From positions 55,810 through 119,809 of the forward strand of contig JAIERK010000084.1 in NCBI GenBank assembly GCA_019746975.1: a stretch of 64,000 nt of DNA, given 5' to 3'. Of the stretch, positions 57,201-63,324 are shown piece after piece. Numbering within the stretch: the first letter of the stretch is position 1; every line of letters starts with the position of its first letter. The position numbers were made by a program, and so were the translations under genes. The notes under the pieces were generated by a model that saw nothing but the letters and a program-made list of their open reading frames with translations, was not told where the DNA came from and made no database searches. This DNA is from Candidatus Obscuribacterales bacterium (GTDB taxonomy: Bacteria > Cyanobacteriota > Vampirovibrionia > Obscuribacterales > Obscuribacteraceae).

Positions 57201-57221
57201 AGCAAAATGTTCCAATGTCAT
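48285..57221 (-). CDS. giant helical-repeat (HEAT-like) protein, 2978 residues
   Basis: The largest gene of the window. After ~60 ordinary residues comes a low-complexity segment (about 70-140) of Lys/Pro/Ala/Asn/Asp repeats (KPIANAD, KPIADAN). Residues ~150-700 are mixed helix and strand. Around 700-830 a hydrophobic, Gly/Ala-rich region (VTMDVGMLISGLGYLRMAGK) could interact with membranes. From ~1000 to ~2100 and again ~2250-2750 are degenerate HEAT/ARM-like helical pairs, for example VRIAAYRVLKTINQ and two related ones beginning NDPRVAVLNTIIKEG and YDPRVKMIFDALKEG. Between them (~2130-2200) is a beta-rich stretch with DGRKTTIT. No signal peptide, no catalytic motif found. Lies 114 bp after the metallopeptidase-like gene. 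Confidence 0.8.
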   Translation of the reverse strand: MTLEHFAPSNERGPFSSSDKLYADFRTETTSQSYWERRKQEASGTELYAASVSNEQTEVDQEDSDDKGDTKSNTNPEAKPNAKADAKPIANADGKPIADANFNANPDTKPIANADTKPIAKDAEARPDAKPDANDKLEKQQDKPRDKAIESAQHVLVQTGQFLHGFEIAEQLKQILRKSKLSKKEANKLATSKKESVEEKLEELVTSKLRDLLFTELETQSKMIPEARMTAIKRNIEAGDYPTPLFLSMLAREIDNNNFGDISRAFYLAQKNNLEISVPHNFRVLHGAHLEKPPGFPYSGDKRITGEPDTTSRILKSERVQIGDTLADNTVPDQKDLNELIEYFAWNAPAKEMISSHRKMSNAIELGSVLTDLNRANWKYTKDQNLDEWTARVEPIVTLSIKVQSAVQALKIAEQHSVASKTKDALDPLALTSAFPGKVRVNEKNEISEIALDLPDSIEVNFENDQKLKAIERWLSKHEGRATQIAKQLTDIAVNSGKVIIRDDVPGEGEITVDGVALKYNLQRHRVSVEQHVGDDGKHKIRVRNFVNYHESEWYNAWDTKSKLVGERACLTLVEADEFKKVLTGIVTPERLDALYQKLQKQINDTDTAKRVVSTNDSMKQLREVLVTETKDADKYLDQLVKNYRDFDENDLLCVSNGEKIQLIKAKNVTSFVVERAVLQGAGKLLTVTMDVGMLISGLGYLRMAGKGMSMASRAGSAAGLEASASTTAIRQAIQKSIKNNFFHAGKSFTFGASGALLNNAEVLSTEEGKTAHHWREMLFVADGLTTLFSPIARIGRAQSADTVRVQAKEIVEKQIQSLKTVGSDSSMLDKLTHLGHFGAMTLRTNERIMGFTTLVVGSQLAQDLHKRFVGKHGENEIGSAREISERLKLEQRILFDTTSDALAGKDEKYAKELQKIGIEADKALALDGPERQEMLQKWIQNFDRATDKNQRVLIATGILLLLRKEDGAFSDGDWWHQDLTNRTAVGHELRRRFEESRGSSNEIRSRRESEGLHKIFAQEYVDYIQRAQKDATPEQQMAFGRCLLTLKLMNLQEYSTLCRNILSNRNAAVDTRLEAMIGVSDCIRQFRKDSKNRSSATLHNMYGCSVEALTKAITTETDRADQPDVSAFAMAVWKALSRPSEQETDNDIKRAMLDWHSIRLDREIKEDLQNNNGTKDETLKTKQDSLISLLKQIEEIDNPKADKTHRKQLSAPPSIHTAIVDRIKAELETKGKVENPELRFQLLQYLSNDIKSGELEKNLEALIKVENRTTAAKALEWSIDTGKLKLNKENSARIFEEIKIILEANNAEFNDVKTATIAYLPRLFERLLVSAPQKATVIKVLASALNTSDDPQLRLATCKTLDKLTKLIDSDVVPAIVKEDLQSALSSSLNPSMGNANRAASAEVRIAAYRVLKTINQGRCLEVANKFIASETDPELADQYFFIRHAALRPDRPECARRIYSNEVDHYMKRLDNPFGRSTPAEIAQLKLKYPLLQDAIWEAKLSLAKEQRAALGKVAEIRTPGWWSIFWLMPENAGRVQMEANNASLKPVLDLRAEQDNSWNELIASAKSDKSAKEMIAFLATHSNIKQKAAATEMEKLLLDKHVGNKEILFAYLGEVFNNDNNDREKLDARNIIVRALLKITEDNEAENYKLPPSTKMIVGRIAHRAIDLEIERVSDEQRLELLKLMRQCEYPLAMPLLDALAKSNKVSAAVRKDAIEFFKKLDDKDASKRNWKSDVDSLQKAFIARQKFLTTKDLSSDGMDATTIKSAINRAFCASPIKDVDDERIVILQKFLKEDEDPGVAITAAWHIINTINSSSGASEETRRWFANQPGFQTAIQALKEIAGKDKGDFTGSTITQQEPRAAAKKKDLTVEDHIRNHYQINHADTKKEAARMLSDIEQWQKNSSSSSVFRDSHPIVQAAFKVLRDRQQGLAAKQEALEKLVRLAATDFSQGSPALQKAVDNEMRIMTVDKDPATGRMAMEAIEWARRDNPFKQSEDVFGRTVLTAADGRKTTITHGLDSKRIDYPDASWMQFKLDAFGKVASYESSERPGLIEKGFEINYSVHVSSSGIVVFNKNGVRNVKLQGGDTWTYYGGNKDEDRKNFLEQSTGKHAVDQQKVLDSFSLVDDLEPKDIELRNNDPRVAVLNTIIKEGSAEAKNKAARILIDPINHKRIEAKTYESAKSVFLSETLNGKFVDDRDLIKMGQAMQLLGPINDVYDPRVKMIFDALKEGETAKIKLRAAMIVANPLNTVFADKDKVIALKSIFDVTKRVDANSKLIDADAYSVLDFIAKHLDDGDYKVDERCSISVKNKNLVEFTTSLADGYARMSFYDKSHQLELKMGDTTMKSDSHNTESNSQRHTLLNCLNTTDSDTVFRSLLNSTDENVNMVAITAKLNGPLSIRDEVIGDLVEKAVKGVDPKIRTQCDSRLRYAIMHSNPYEQTNIFKLWKRTYENVGKTGSAPLEIPVKMWNIRFPEHSTRAQQEDMLVNGLGWLFKCVPTALTGDLAQDAKTIENTKKSDRHNDHELCLNILTSLNHQHISHEKDPRRFVLRNLSKDESARVALAASFALAHSKVPSDQIWATRCLSDLANRANGSWSIAVEARSVLSDLIGFGGDNIQHSALNHGKEQQVSAADRSIGPAPKPTAEDDAKRYWHSANAKERARFLQMSPPQKTAIILALNPSMTEEKIEASLPKRVVREPIDFFGQTGVYKKDTTRFSDTYVKNENEDAIFKSLGVMKETTGAQPVPKTNANYIEVLLEKPPSTIKLKEADFADRFLQVAKGSRMEFCKSVPPEVMAVFTRELLMARPELLKDHSIDSIELSVLLKNWVLAKSTTSDRHKIWRHPVSWATLTEKIQIENDSVKFVSMESRNTVDTKATQQLRSERTASINKLLQDNMTIATPNNDTLKWRPNGSIDMQVPTILKSPPLKNLESTQKRVTKLLPSNVVIEDDGQVPLECLLKLAYPNAVPRQAGQP

Positions 57222-57335
57222 GCTTTGCTTCTCCCGGATACTGCTAACTTGCGCCCGCCTCAGTCATTCAACCTTCATGACTGGGCGAACTTTATCATTT
57301 GATTTGTGTCAAATTTGTCCAGCTTAGACAGGCTT

Positions 57336-60300
57336 TTAGCGACCCTTTAGTTGGATGTTTGGACGGGATATTGCCGGCTTTTCCGGCGCAAGTAAACAGT
57401 CCGCCGCTACGGAGGTGAGGAAAAGGACTGTGGTTGCGGTACCACCTTTGCGAACAATCTCTCCCGAGATTCGAGACAAACGAGACCTGAGCACCGGATC
57501 TGCATCAAACTCTTTGTGCCTGGCCTTCAAGTTGTAGAGCCGTTCTGACAGAAGTGCTGTATCCGTTGTCTGTTTCTTGTAGTCTTTGGTTGCTGATGAT
57601 TCTCTTAGTGCTTGCTCATACTTCTTGATCAACTGGTCAATGCACTGCTCGGTGTTCAGCTCTTTTTGTGGCGTTCCGAACTCTGCGTAGCCGTCTGCAT
57701 TTCCACGGAACGTTCTTATTCTTCCTTTGCGATCAGTGATCTTGATTGCTTCAGCAGATCCAGTGAGCCTATCTGCGTTCACCTGGCGCGGTTTGATGAT
57801 GTCTGTTCCGTTGAGACTGTTGCCATTGAGTTTGTACTGCATGAAATCTGCCGATAGGTCAGTTTGAGACTTTTCCGCTCGAAGAAACTCGTCGAATGCA
57901 GTTTGATTGGCAATCTGGAATCCCCCTACCGAAGGAGTTATCGACCCTTTAGGCAGGTTGGCTAGCCGGCTGCTCAGACGATCTATCTGATCGAGCTGGT
58001 GGAACACGGTAGAAATCAATTCCGCGCCACTTCGTTTGACTTCTGCATGGCTAGCTTGTTCGGCGGTCTTTTCGGGCAGTACAAGCGTGACTCTGAGGTT
58101 TTTGATCGGAACCTGGGATACATCTTCTCCAGAGCCTTTGCGAATGTAGGCGTTTTTTGCATCTAGGAACAAAGGCTCGACATGATCTGGTCCAAGAGTG
58201 AATCGGATCTGGCCTGCCGCTCTCAGGCTTTTGTCGGTCACGACAGATACATTTTCGAGAAGCGGGTTGTTTTTAAGAGAAGGTACATCTGCGACGAAGC
58301 GTTGAATCAGTGTCTTGATTTGCGTTACCCGGCCATCAATTGCGGCTGGCTGTTGTAACAACCGATTCGCTTCGGTTTCAAACCTGGAGGAGTACAGATC
58401 CAGACCACGGGCCTCGTTGCCCATTTGACCTAGGCGATCTTGATACTGAACAATCAGATCGATCGAGTCGGATTTAATTGCATCAGAAGTCTCACCGGCG
58501 AAATCAATCGTATACCGCTTGAGACTCTGGACCTGTTGCGATGCTTTTGATGCCTTTTTGTCAGCCTCTGTTGTGTCAAGATTGCGTCCTATGTTAGTGG
58601 CTATGCGGTCGGCGTGACTCCACTTTAGTATCGGAAGACCAAGGCGATAGTGTATTGTTCTAGAGGCGCTCGGGTCGCCATTCTTGTATTGTTCAATTAG
58701 TTGATTGTATCTAACAAATTCTGTTTCCGTAAACTCTTTCGTATCTTCCAATCCCGCCTGCAGCGCTTCGAGCACAATTTGCCTATCTATCAAGCCTCGC
58801 TTGCAGAATGGCTTCTCTGCTGGTTGGCTGTGCCTGATCAATTCGAGATGAGCCTTGATTATCTGTTCGTGCTTATGCAAAGTGTCGCGCGTAAGCGTGC
58901 CCGACCTATCAGCTTCGACTTCGTGCGGCTGTTTTCGATAGGTGTCTGCCCACATCCAACGAAGCTGATCGATTCTACTTTCCATGGTCTTCTGTAAAAC
59001 CCGAACGACCAGATCGTCTGGGCCGGATCTAGAACATTGTCTGAGAATTCGACTGAGTGCGTTCGGTTCTAAGAGGTCTGCGATCTGCTGCGGGATGGTG
59101 TCTCCGAAAATTTTCTGACGGTGTTCCTTACCATCTTTCGGATCGGACAAATATTCGAGAAACTCTACTATCTCAGGCTTCTCCGAGAAAAGACATCGCG
59201 TGTGCTTCAGTAAATCTTTCAACTCGTTCTCGAGTGTCGTCAATTTACCTTCAACTGCGTGCAGATTATTAAAGGACGCTATAAGAGCTTCAGCTCTAGG
59301 GGTTTCCGGAGCAACGTCTGAGATAATCAAGCACTGCGTGAGCCATCTGTTTGTCGCGTCGTATCCAAGGGCTTCCTTGTAGGCTCGATGCAGCTTCTCG
59401 ATGTCGGTATCGGATGGAGGATTCTTTGGACCAAGCGCTATTCCGTTCTTCCGAGCAAGGTACCTGATTACAATTTGGTCTTGTTCGGCGTGGGTGAGCT
59501 CGTGTGTAAGAACACTCAGGATGTCCGGCAAGTATCCCTTAAGATCGCTTCCCTGGGCTTGCCCAATGATGTCGATGATATTCAAGCATAGCTTTCCCTC
59601 TCCTTGATGGAAGCTTCCCAGATCATGGGACATGAAGGTCAAGCTGAGTTCAATTGCAGCTATTCCATGTGCTTGTGCGAATTCATTAATATGTCGTTGA
59701 AGTTCTGGTGTGAGACTGTCGATCTGTTTTTGAGTAGAGTGAGTAAGGTCCTTTACTGACGGCGAATCAACACCTTGGAATGCGGCAACCTTTTCTACCA
59801 ACTCGCTAATCTCTTTTGGCCATCCGTCAATGACGTCCTGAAAACGATGTTCCAACTTTCTCAAGTTGTTTGCGACTTCTGTTGACTCGAAAGCAAGTAT
59901 CGGTCCTGCCGGATTGTAGCTAGTTGACGGTTTCTCAAAACTAGGATAACTGCCACGCTCAATCTTTCGGGCGCTCGGTCTCGAAGCCAATTGGTCACCA
60001 CCTGCACCACCTGCACCACCTGCACCACCTTCGCCACCTGTGCCACGTGCACCATTTGCGCCACCTGCACCACCCGCTGAGCGAGATTTGGTTGATATGA
60101 CGCTGCGCAGTGTCTTCCTCGATTCTAGAATGGCTCGAGCCGTGCGGTGTGACTCGAGTTGCGCTGTGATCATTACTTCCAGTTCTTTACTCTTTTCTTC
60201 CGTGAAGTCCTTATCGATTTGCTCGATTCGGATAAGGCAGTCTTTGATTGCATCTGGAATGGTTGTTCCGAAAATTATCTCTGCGACTTTCTTCCCGTCC

Positions 60301-62012
60301 TTTTGTCTGTTAAGTTTGGACAACATACCGAATCCGCCAGAGGTCTCAGCTTCAGCCAGTACGGCTTCGCGAAGTTGGGAACCGGTTGCGTGTGGATCCT
60401 TCATCAACAATTTGAATTGAAATGGTGGCAGCGCGCGGTCGGAGACTACCCGAATCTCCTGATCTCGAGTTGTTTCTGTTCCCCGAAGTTTCCATTGTGT
60501 TCTTGCTTCAGCCTTTCCTCCTTCGTCGACTAGTTTTGCTTCTTGTTCGTGCAATTGCCGGTTGTAGGCTTCATGGTAGCCTGTCGTAGACGCAGCGATT
60601 CTTCTGGATAGGATTTCGTCAAGTTGCACCATGGAGTCGAACTTAACAGGTTCTTTTCCGAAGAGCGTGGTGAGATCGTCATGGTAAATGTCCTTTATGT
60701 GGTGCTTCAGGGCCTCGATACCCCCGACGCGCAGAATCGTTCTGGCCTCCTGCATCCTGCGCGCCGGTCCGCTAAACTTAAGCAGCTGTGGTTCGATGTT
60801 CTCTGTCAGAGATTTGATTAGAGCTTCTGCTCGTTGCCTTTCATCGTTCTCTAATTTTTTCGTTCCAGACTGCTCCGCTAATTGCTGAATGGTTCGTTTG
60901 ACAAAATCTGCATCAATACTGTCATAGGGAATGCGCAGCTCTTTGAGGTAGCGATTGATCACGTTTTCGATGTCGGCGTCCGTGAGCCCATCAGTTTTTC
61001 CTTCGATAGCTTCGCCTAGAGCGTATCGCATTATTAGCCTGTCTTGCTCGTAGTGCTTGAGTTCATGCAGAAGTGTTCCGACGAAGTCGGGTGATAAATG
61101 CTCTGAAAAAAGCGGTTGTGCACGTAAATGAATCTCACCCTTGCCGATTGTATAGAGTCCTCCAGCCGTGTGAAGGTCGGGTACGAGCTTCAGCTTCACG
61201 CCGGCTTCGCCGACGAGTTTGGTTACATCGAGCCTTCCCAGGAGATTGTCGGTTAACTCCTTCACGCGCTGCCTATAGTCGAGGAGAGTCTTTGTCTCTT
61301 CCGCCGAGGCAACTTCTTTTACCCCATCGAGAAATAACTCGAAGTGTTCATCGCTCAATGCGATTATCTTCTGGGGAAACTGATGCTGAGCTTCTGGTGT
61401 ATGCTTGAGGATTCTAATTTGAAGTCGATCGAGCAGTCGTTCGACAGTGGTACTCCAAGAGTGGTCAATTTCAGCGAGTTTGGTTTCAAGGTCCTTCAGC
61501 TGCTCCCGGGGCATGCTTGATCGAAATTTTTCAATTTGCTCGCAAAGTTTGACGGCGACGAGAGCTGAATCTGTTGTATTCGGCTTGGCTACTGAATCCG
61601 TAGTAGTTATCGAGTCCGTTGTCTTTTTTGAGTCTGTTGTCTTTTTTGCGTCTGTCGTCTCTTCTGCGTTTGTCGTCTTTTCTGCGTCTGTCGTCTCTTC
61701 TTCGTTTGTCGTCTCTTCTGCGTTTGTCGTCTCTTCTGCGATTGTCGTCTTCTTTAGTTCTTCTTTTGGTTTTTCTTCGCGGTTCGATGCCGGCTTTTCC
61801 TTGGTTTCATCAGGTTCAGCAGCAAGAGCATCAGGCTCAGCAGCAGTATCAGTGGTGCCGAGAATTATCGAAACTGGGCACTGATCTAGAAATGAACCCG
61901 TTGCTGGATTAGGAGGCAGGTCTCGTGGGGTGAAATCCATGAGAGAAATGACTGAATACGGACTGTCCAATGTGCCGGTCAGCTCGCTGTCGGTTGATTC
62001 AGTCTTACGCAT
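57336..62012 (-). CDS. giant protein with two gluzincin-like metallopeptidase modules
   Basis: About 1558 residues from the ATG at 62012, which has GGAG upstream; the frame stays open to 62165 but that part spans a palindromic repeat. A Thr-rich linker (about 89-139, units such as AEETTN, DAKKTT) precedes module 1: GTLLHELKHYEQDRLIMRY (HExxH at 316-320) and, ~170 residues on, LHEQEAKLVDEG (488 on). A Gly/Ala linker (646-672) separates module 2: LTHELTHAEQDQIVIRY (HExxH at 837-841) and PHEVEADRSG (1030 on). HExxH plus a downstream Glu in E-x-E-A is the zinc site of gluzincin peptidases. The C-terminal third is helical, with one hydrophobic segment near the end (TATTVLFLTSVAADCLL). No signal peptide. 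Substrate unknown. Confidence 0.8.
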   Translation of the reverse strand: MRKTESTDSELTGTLDSPYSVISLMDFTPRDLPPNPATGSFLDQCPVSIILGTTDTAAEPDALAAEPDETKEKPASNREEKPKEELKKTTIAEETTNAEETTNEEETTDAEKTTNAEETTDAKKTTDSKKTTDSITTTDSVAKPNTTDSALVAVKLCEQIEKFRSSMPREQLKDLETKLAEIDHSWSTTVERLLDRLQIRILKHTPEAQHQFPQKIIALSDEHFELFLDGVKEVASAEETKTLLDYRQRVKELTDNLLGRLDVTKLVGEAGVKLKLVPDLHTAGGLYTIGKGEIHLRAQPLFSEHLSPDFVGTLLHELKHYEQDRLIMRYALGEAIEGKTDGLTDADIENVINRYLKELRIPYDSIDADFVKRTIQQLAEQSGTKKLENDERQRAEALIKSLTENIEPQLLKFSGPARRMQEARTILRVGGIEALKHHIKDIYHDDLTTLFGKEPVKFDSMVQLDEILSRRIAASTTGYHEAYNRQLHEQEAKLVDEGGKAEARTQWKLRGTETTRDQEIRVVSDRALPPFQFKLLMKDPHATGSQLREAVLAEAETSGGFGMLSKLNRQKDGKKVAEIIFGTTIPDAIKDCLIRIEQIDKDFTEEKSKELEVMITAQLESHRTARAILESRKTLRSVISTKSRSAGGAGGANGARGTGGEGGAGGAGGAGGDQLASRPSARKIERGSYPSFEKPSTSYNPAGPILAFESTEVANNLRKLEHRFQDVIDGWPKEISELVEKVAAFQGVDSPSVKDLTHSTQKQIDSLTPELQRHINEFAQAHGIAAIELSLTFMSHDLGSFHQGEGKLCLNIIDIIGQAQGSDLKGYLPDILSVLTHELTHAEQDQIVIRYLARKNGIALGPKNPPSDTDIEKLHRAYKEALGYDATNRWLTQCLIISDVAPETPRAEALIASFNNLHAVEGKLTTLENELKDLLKHTRCLFSEKPEIVEFLEYLSDPKDGKEHRQKIFGDTIPQQIADLLEPNALSRILRQCSRSGPDDLVVRVLQKTMESRIDQLRWMWADTYRKQPHEVEADRSGTLTRDTLHKHEQIIKAHLELIRHSQPAEKPFCKRGLIDRQIVLEALQAGLEDTKEFTETEFVRYNQLIEQYKNGDPSASRTIHYRLGLPILKWSHADRIATNIGRNLDTTEADKKASKASQQVQSLKRYTIDFAGETSDAIKSDSIDLIVQYQDRLGQMGNEARGLDLYSSRFETEANRLLQQPAAIDGRVTQIKTLIQRFVADVPSLKNNPLLENVSVVTDKSLRAAGQIRFTLGPDHVEPLFLDAKNAYIRKGSGEDVSQVPIKNLRVTLVLPEKTAEQASHAEVKRSGAELISTVFHQLDQIDRLSSRLANLPKGSITPSVGGFQIANQTAFDEFLRAEKSQTDLSADFMQYKLNGNSLNGTDIIKPRQVNADRLTGSAEAIKITDRKGRIRTFRGNADGYAEFGTPQKELNTEQCIDQLIKKYEQALRESSATKDYKKQTTDTALLSERLYNLKARHKEFDADPVLRSRLSRISGEIVRKGGTATTVLFLTSVAADCLLAPEKPAISRPNIQLKGR

Positions 62013-62139
62013 CGACGATTTCTCCAGATTCAGATGTTGAAGAAATCTAGTCCCCACCTTGTGACAGATTTGTCCATTTTGCAAAATTTTGGAAAGGTTT
62101 AGGTGCTGACTGAGACCGGTTGTGTCCGCTTTTAGACTC

Positions 62140-62159
62140 GTTAGCCGATATCGCTTGAC
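62140..62159. repeat. CGATATCG palindromic repeat, copy 2
   Basis: GTTAGCCGATATCGCTTGAC, two substitutions from the copy at 62247. It sits about 130 bp upstream of the giant metallopeptidase-like gene's start. Confidence 0.6.
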
Positions 62160-62246
62160 GCGCATAGGAAGATTTAGGCCGATTCGTCAAGACCAGACGC
62201 GTCTGTTTGTCGAGGACCGAGCTTGGTACACATTGCTTCTTTGGCC

Positions 62247-62266
62247 GTTAACCGATATCGCTTAAC
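62247..62266. repeat. CGATATCG palindromic repeat, copy 3
   Basis: GTTAACCGATATCGCTTAAC: self-complementary except at the sixth pair. Its right end runs into the first direct repeat. Confidence 0.6.
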
Positions 62267-62286
62267 GAGTAGAGCAAAGAACCGAG
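62264..62286 (+). repeat. 23-bp direct repeat, first copy
   Basis: Begins AACGAGTAGAG and ends GAACCGAG. The partner at 62488-62510 begins AACGCGTAGAG and also ends GAACCGAG. The two differ only at one base near the start and a few in the middle, and each directly follows a CGATATCG palindrome or its right half. Confidence 0.55.
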
Positions 62287-62487
62287 CCAATTCTTCAGTG
62301 CTCGCCTTGGAATTCAACTCGATGGCCTGGTATGACGTTGCATGTCGCGAACGGCTTTTACCGCAGGCGAAGGTGCTACCCATACGTCGGGATTGTGCGC
62401 TCTGCAGGAGCGGGCAATAATGCGTGCATCGATAGCAGCGAATGCGGTAACACCCTTCTGACTGTCAAGACCAACATACAATCGGTT

Positions 62488-62510
62488 AACGCGTAGAGAG
62501 GAGAACCGAG
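62488..62510 (+). repeat. 23-bp direct repeat, second copy, with half palindrome
   Basis: Preceded at 62481-62490 by ATCGGTTAAC, the right half of the palindrome family; the left half is missing. Spacing to the first copy is 224 bp. Confidence 0.5.
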
Positions 62511-62563
62511 CTAAACCCATTTTCAATGCGAGCGAGCTTGTTGTTTATCCACACATTGCGCCA

Positions 62564-62581
62564 TTAGCTGATATCGGCTAG
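62564..62581. repeat. CGATATCG-family palindrome, divergent copy
   Basis: TTAGCTGATATCGGCTAG, with TGATATCG in the core. About 55 bp upstream of the response regulator start. Confidence 0.45.
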
Positions 62582-62637
62582 CAACAGCCACCCACCGTCC
62601 CGTTTGGCGGCAAACCGATCTGGGTATGTGGGTCCTT

Positions 62638-63324
62638 ATGCCCAAGGTTTTAATCGTAGAAGACGATAAATTTCAAAACCAGACACTTGCTTCTTGGTTT
62701 TCCAAAAGAGGCTATTCCGTCGATCAGTGTTATAACTGTGCCGATGCTCAGACCTTCTTGAGGGTTTCCACCTACGACTTGATCATGCTGGATTGGGAGT
62801 TACCTGATGGAGAAGGCGTGAAAATGCTAAATGAGCAGAGGCATAAAGGTTTGGTTACGCCGGTAATTATTCTCACTGGTAAGTCAACGATAGACGATAA
62901 AGAGATTGGCTTTGATTGTGGGGCTGACGATTACCTTACTAAGCCGTTTCAGGAGCGCGAGTTAGACGCTCGTGTGAAGGCGATTCTGCGAAGACCTCCG
63001 ACGTATGTGGACAGCGAGATCAAAGTTGGTGACCTTATTGTTTGTCAAACTGAACGTGTGGTAAGGGCGAAGGATGGAACAGTTGCCTTGACACCGAAGG
63101 AATTCGAGGTGTTTCTCTTTCTTTCTCGCAATCTGGGCACCGTATTTTCTCCCGAAGCTATTCTAATGCGAGCCTGGGGCACTGACTCGGAGACGACGTC
63201 TGACAATATCAGAAAGTACATTCAGCGCATTCGGACGAAGCTACAGGATGGGAGCCGTGCGGTATCTATTGTGAATCATCATGGGTTGGGCTACTCTCTT
63301 CACGTTGAGAGTGAGGAAAGCTAA
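62638..63324 (+). CDS. OmpR/PhoB-family response regulator
   Basis: 228 residues from the ATG at 62638, the usual family start (PKVLIVEDD); an ATG at 62626 adds four residues. Receiver domain: acidic pocket EDD near residue 8, phospho-acceptor in LIMLDWELPDG, switch Thr in VIILTGKST and Lys in YLTKPF. The C-terminal winged helix has VALTPKEFEVFLFLSRN, SPEAILMRAWG and the recognition helix/wing NIRKYIQRIRTKL, GLGYSL. It should bind DNA when phosphorylated. A histidine kinase gene faces it tail to tail with a 59-bp overlap, so it is a plausible but unusually arranged partner. Targets unknown. Confidence 0.9.
   Translation: MPKVLIVEDDKFQNQTLASWFSKRGYSVDQCYNCADAQTFLRVSTYDLIMLDWELPDGEGVKMLNEQRHKGLVTPVIILTGKSTIDDKEIGFDCGADDYLTKPFQERELDARVKAILRRPPTYVDSEIKVGDLIVCQTERVVRAKDGTVALTPKEFEVFLFLSRNLGTVFSPEAILMRAWGTDSETTSDNIRKYIQRIRTKLQDGSRAVSIVNHHGLGYSLHVESEES

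Larger units (their letters stand above)
62013..62637. other. repeat-rich intergenic region
   Basis: About 625 bp between the divergent giant-protein cluster and the response regulator. It contains several copies of a CGATATCG-centred palindrome and a 23-bp direct repeat. It also shows a near duplication just upstream of the giant gene: in minus-strand sense CAGCACCTAAACCT and CAACATCTGAATCT, about 65 bp apart. Short frames here (62174-62383 and 62314-62526, minus) cross the repeats and I do not call them. Promoters for both neighbours must lie here. Confidence 0.5.

Noticed and set aside
61447..61912. Ser/Val/Leu-repetitive plus-strand frames
   Set aside because: They mirror the Thr-rich linker of the giant metallopeptidase-like gene on the other strand.
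62174..62526. Two minus-strand frames in the repeat-rich region
   Set aside because: They cross the palindromes and direct repeats, share only the repeat-encoded peptide, and lack ribosome sites.
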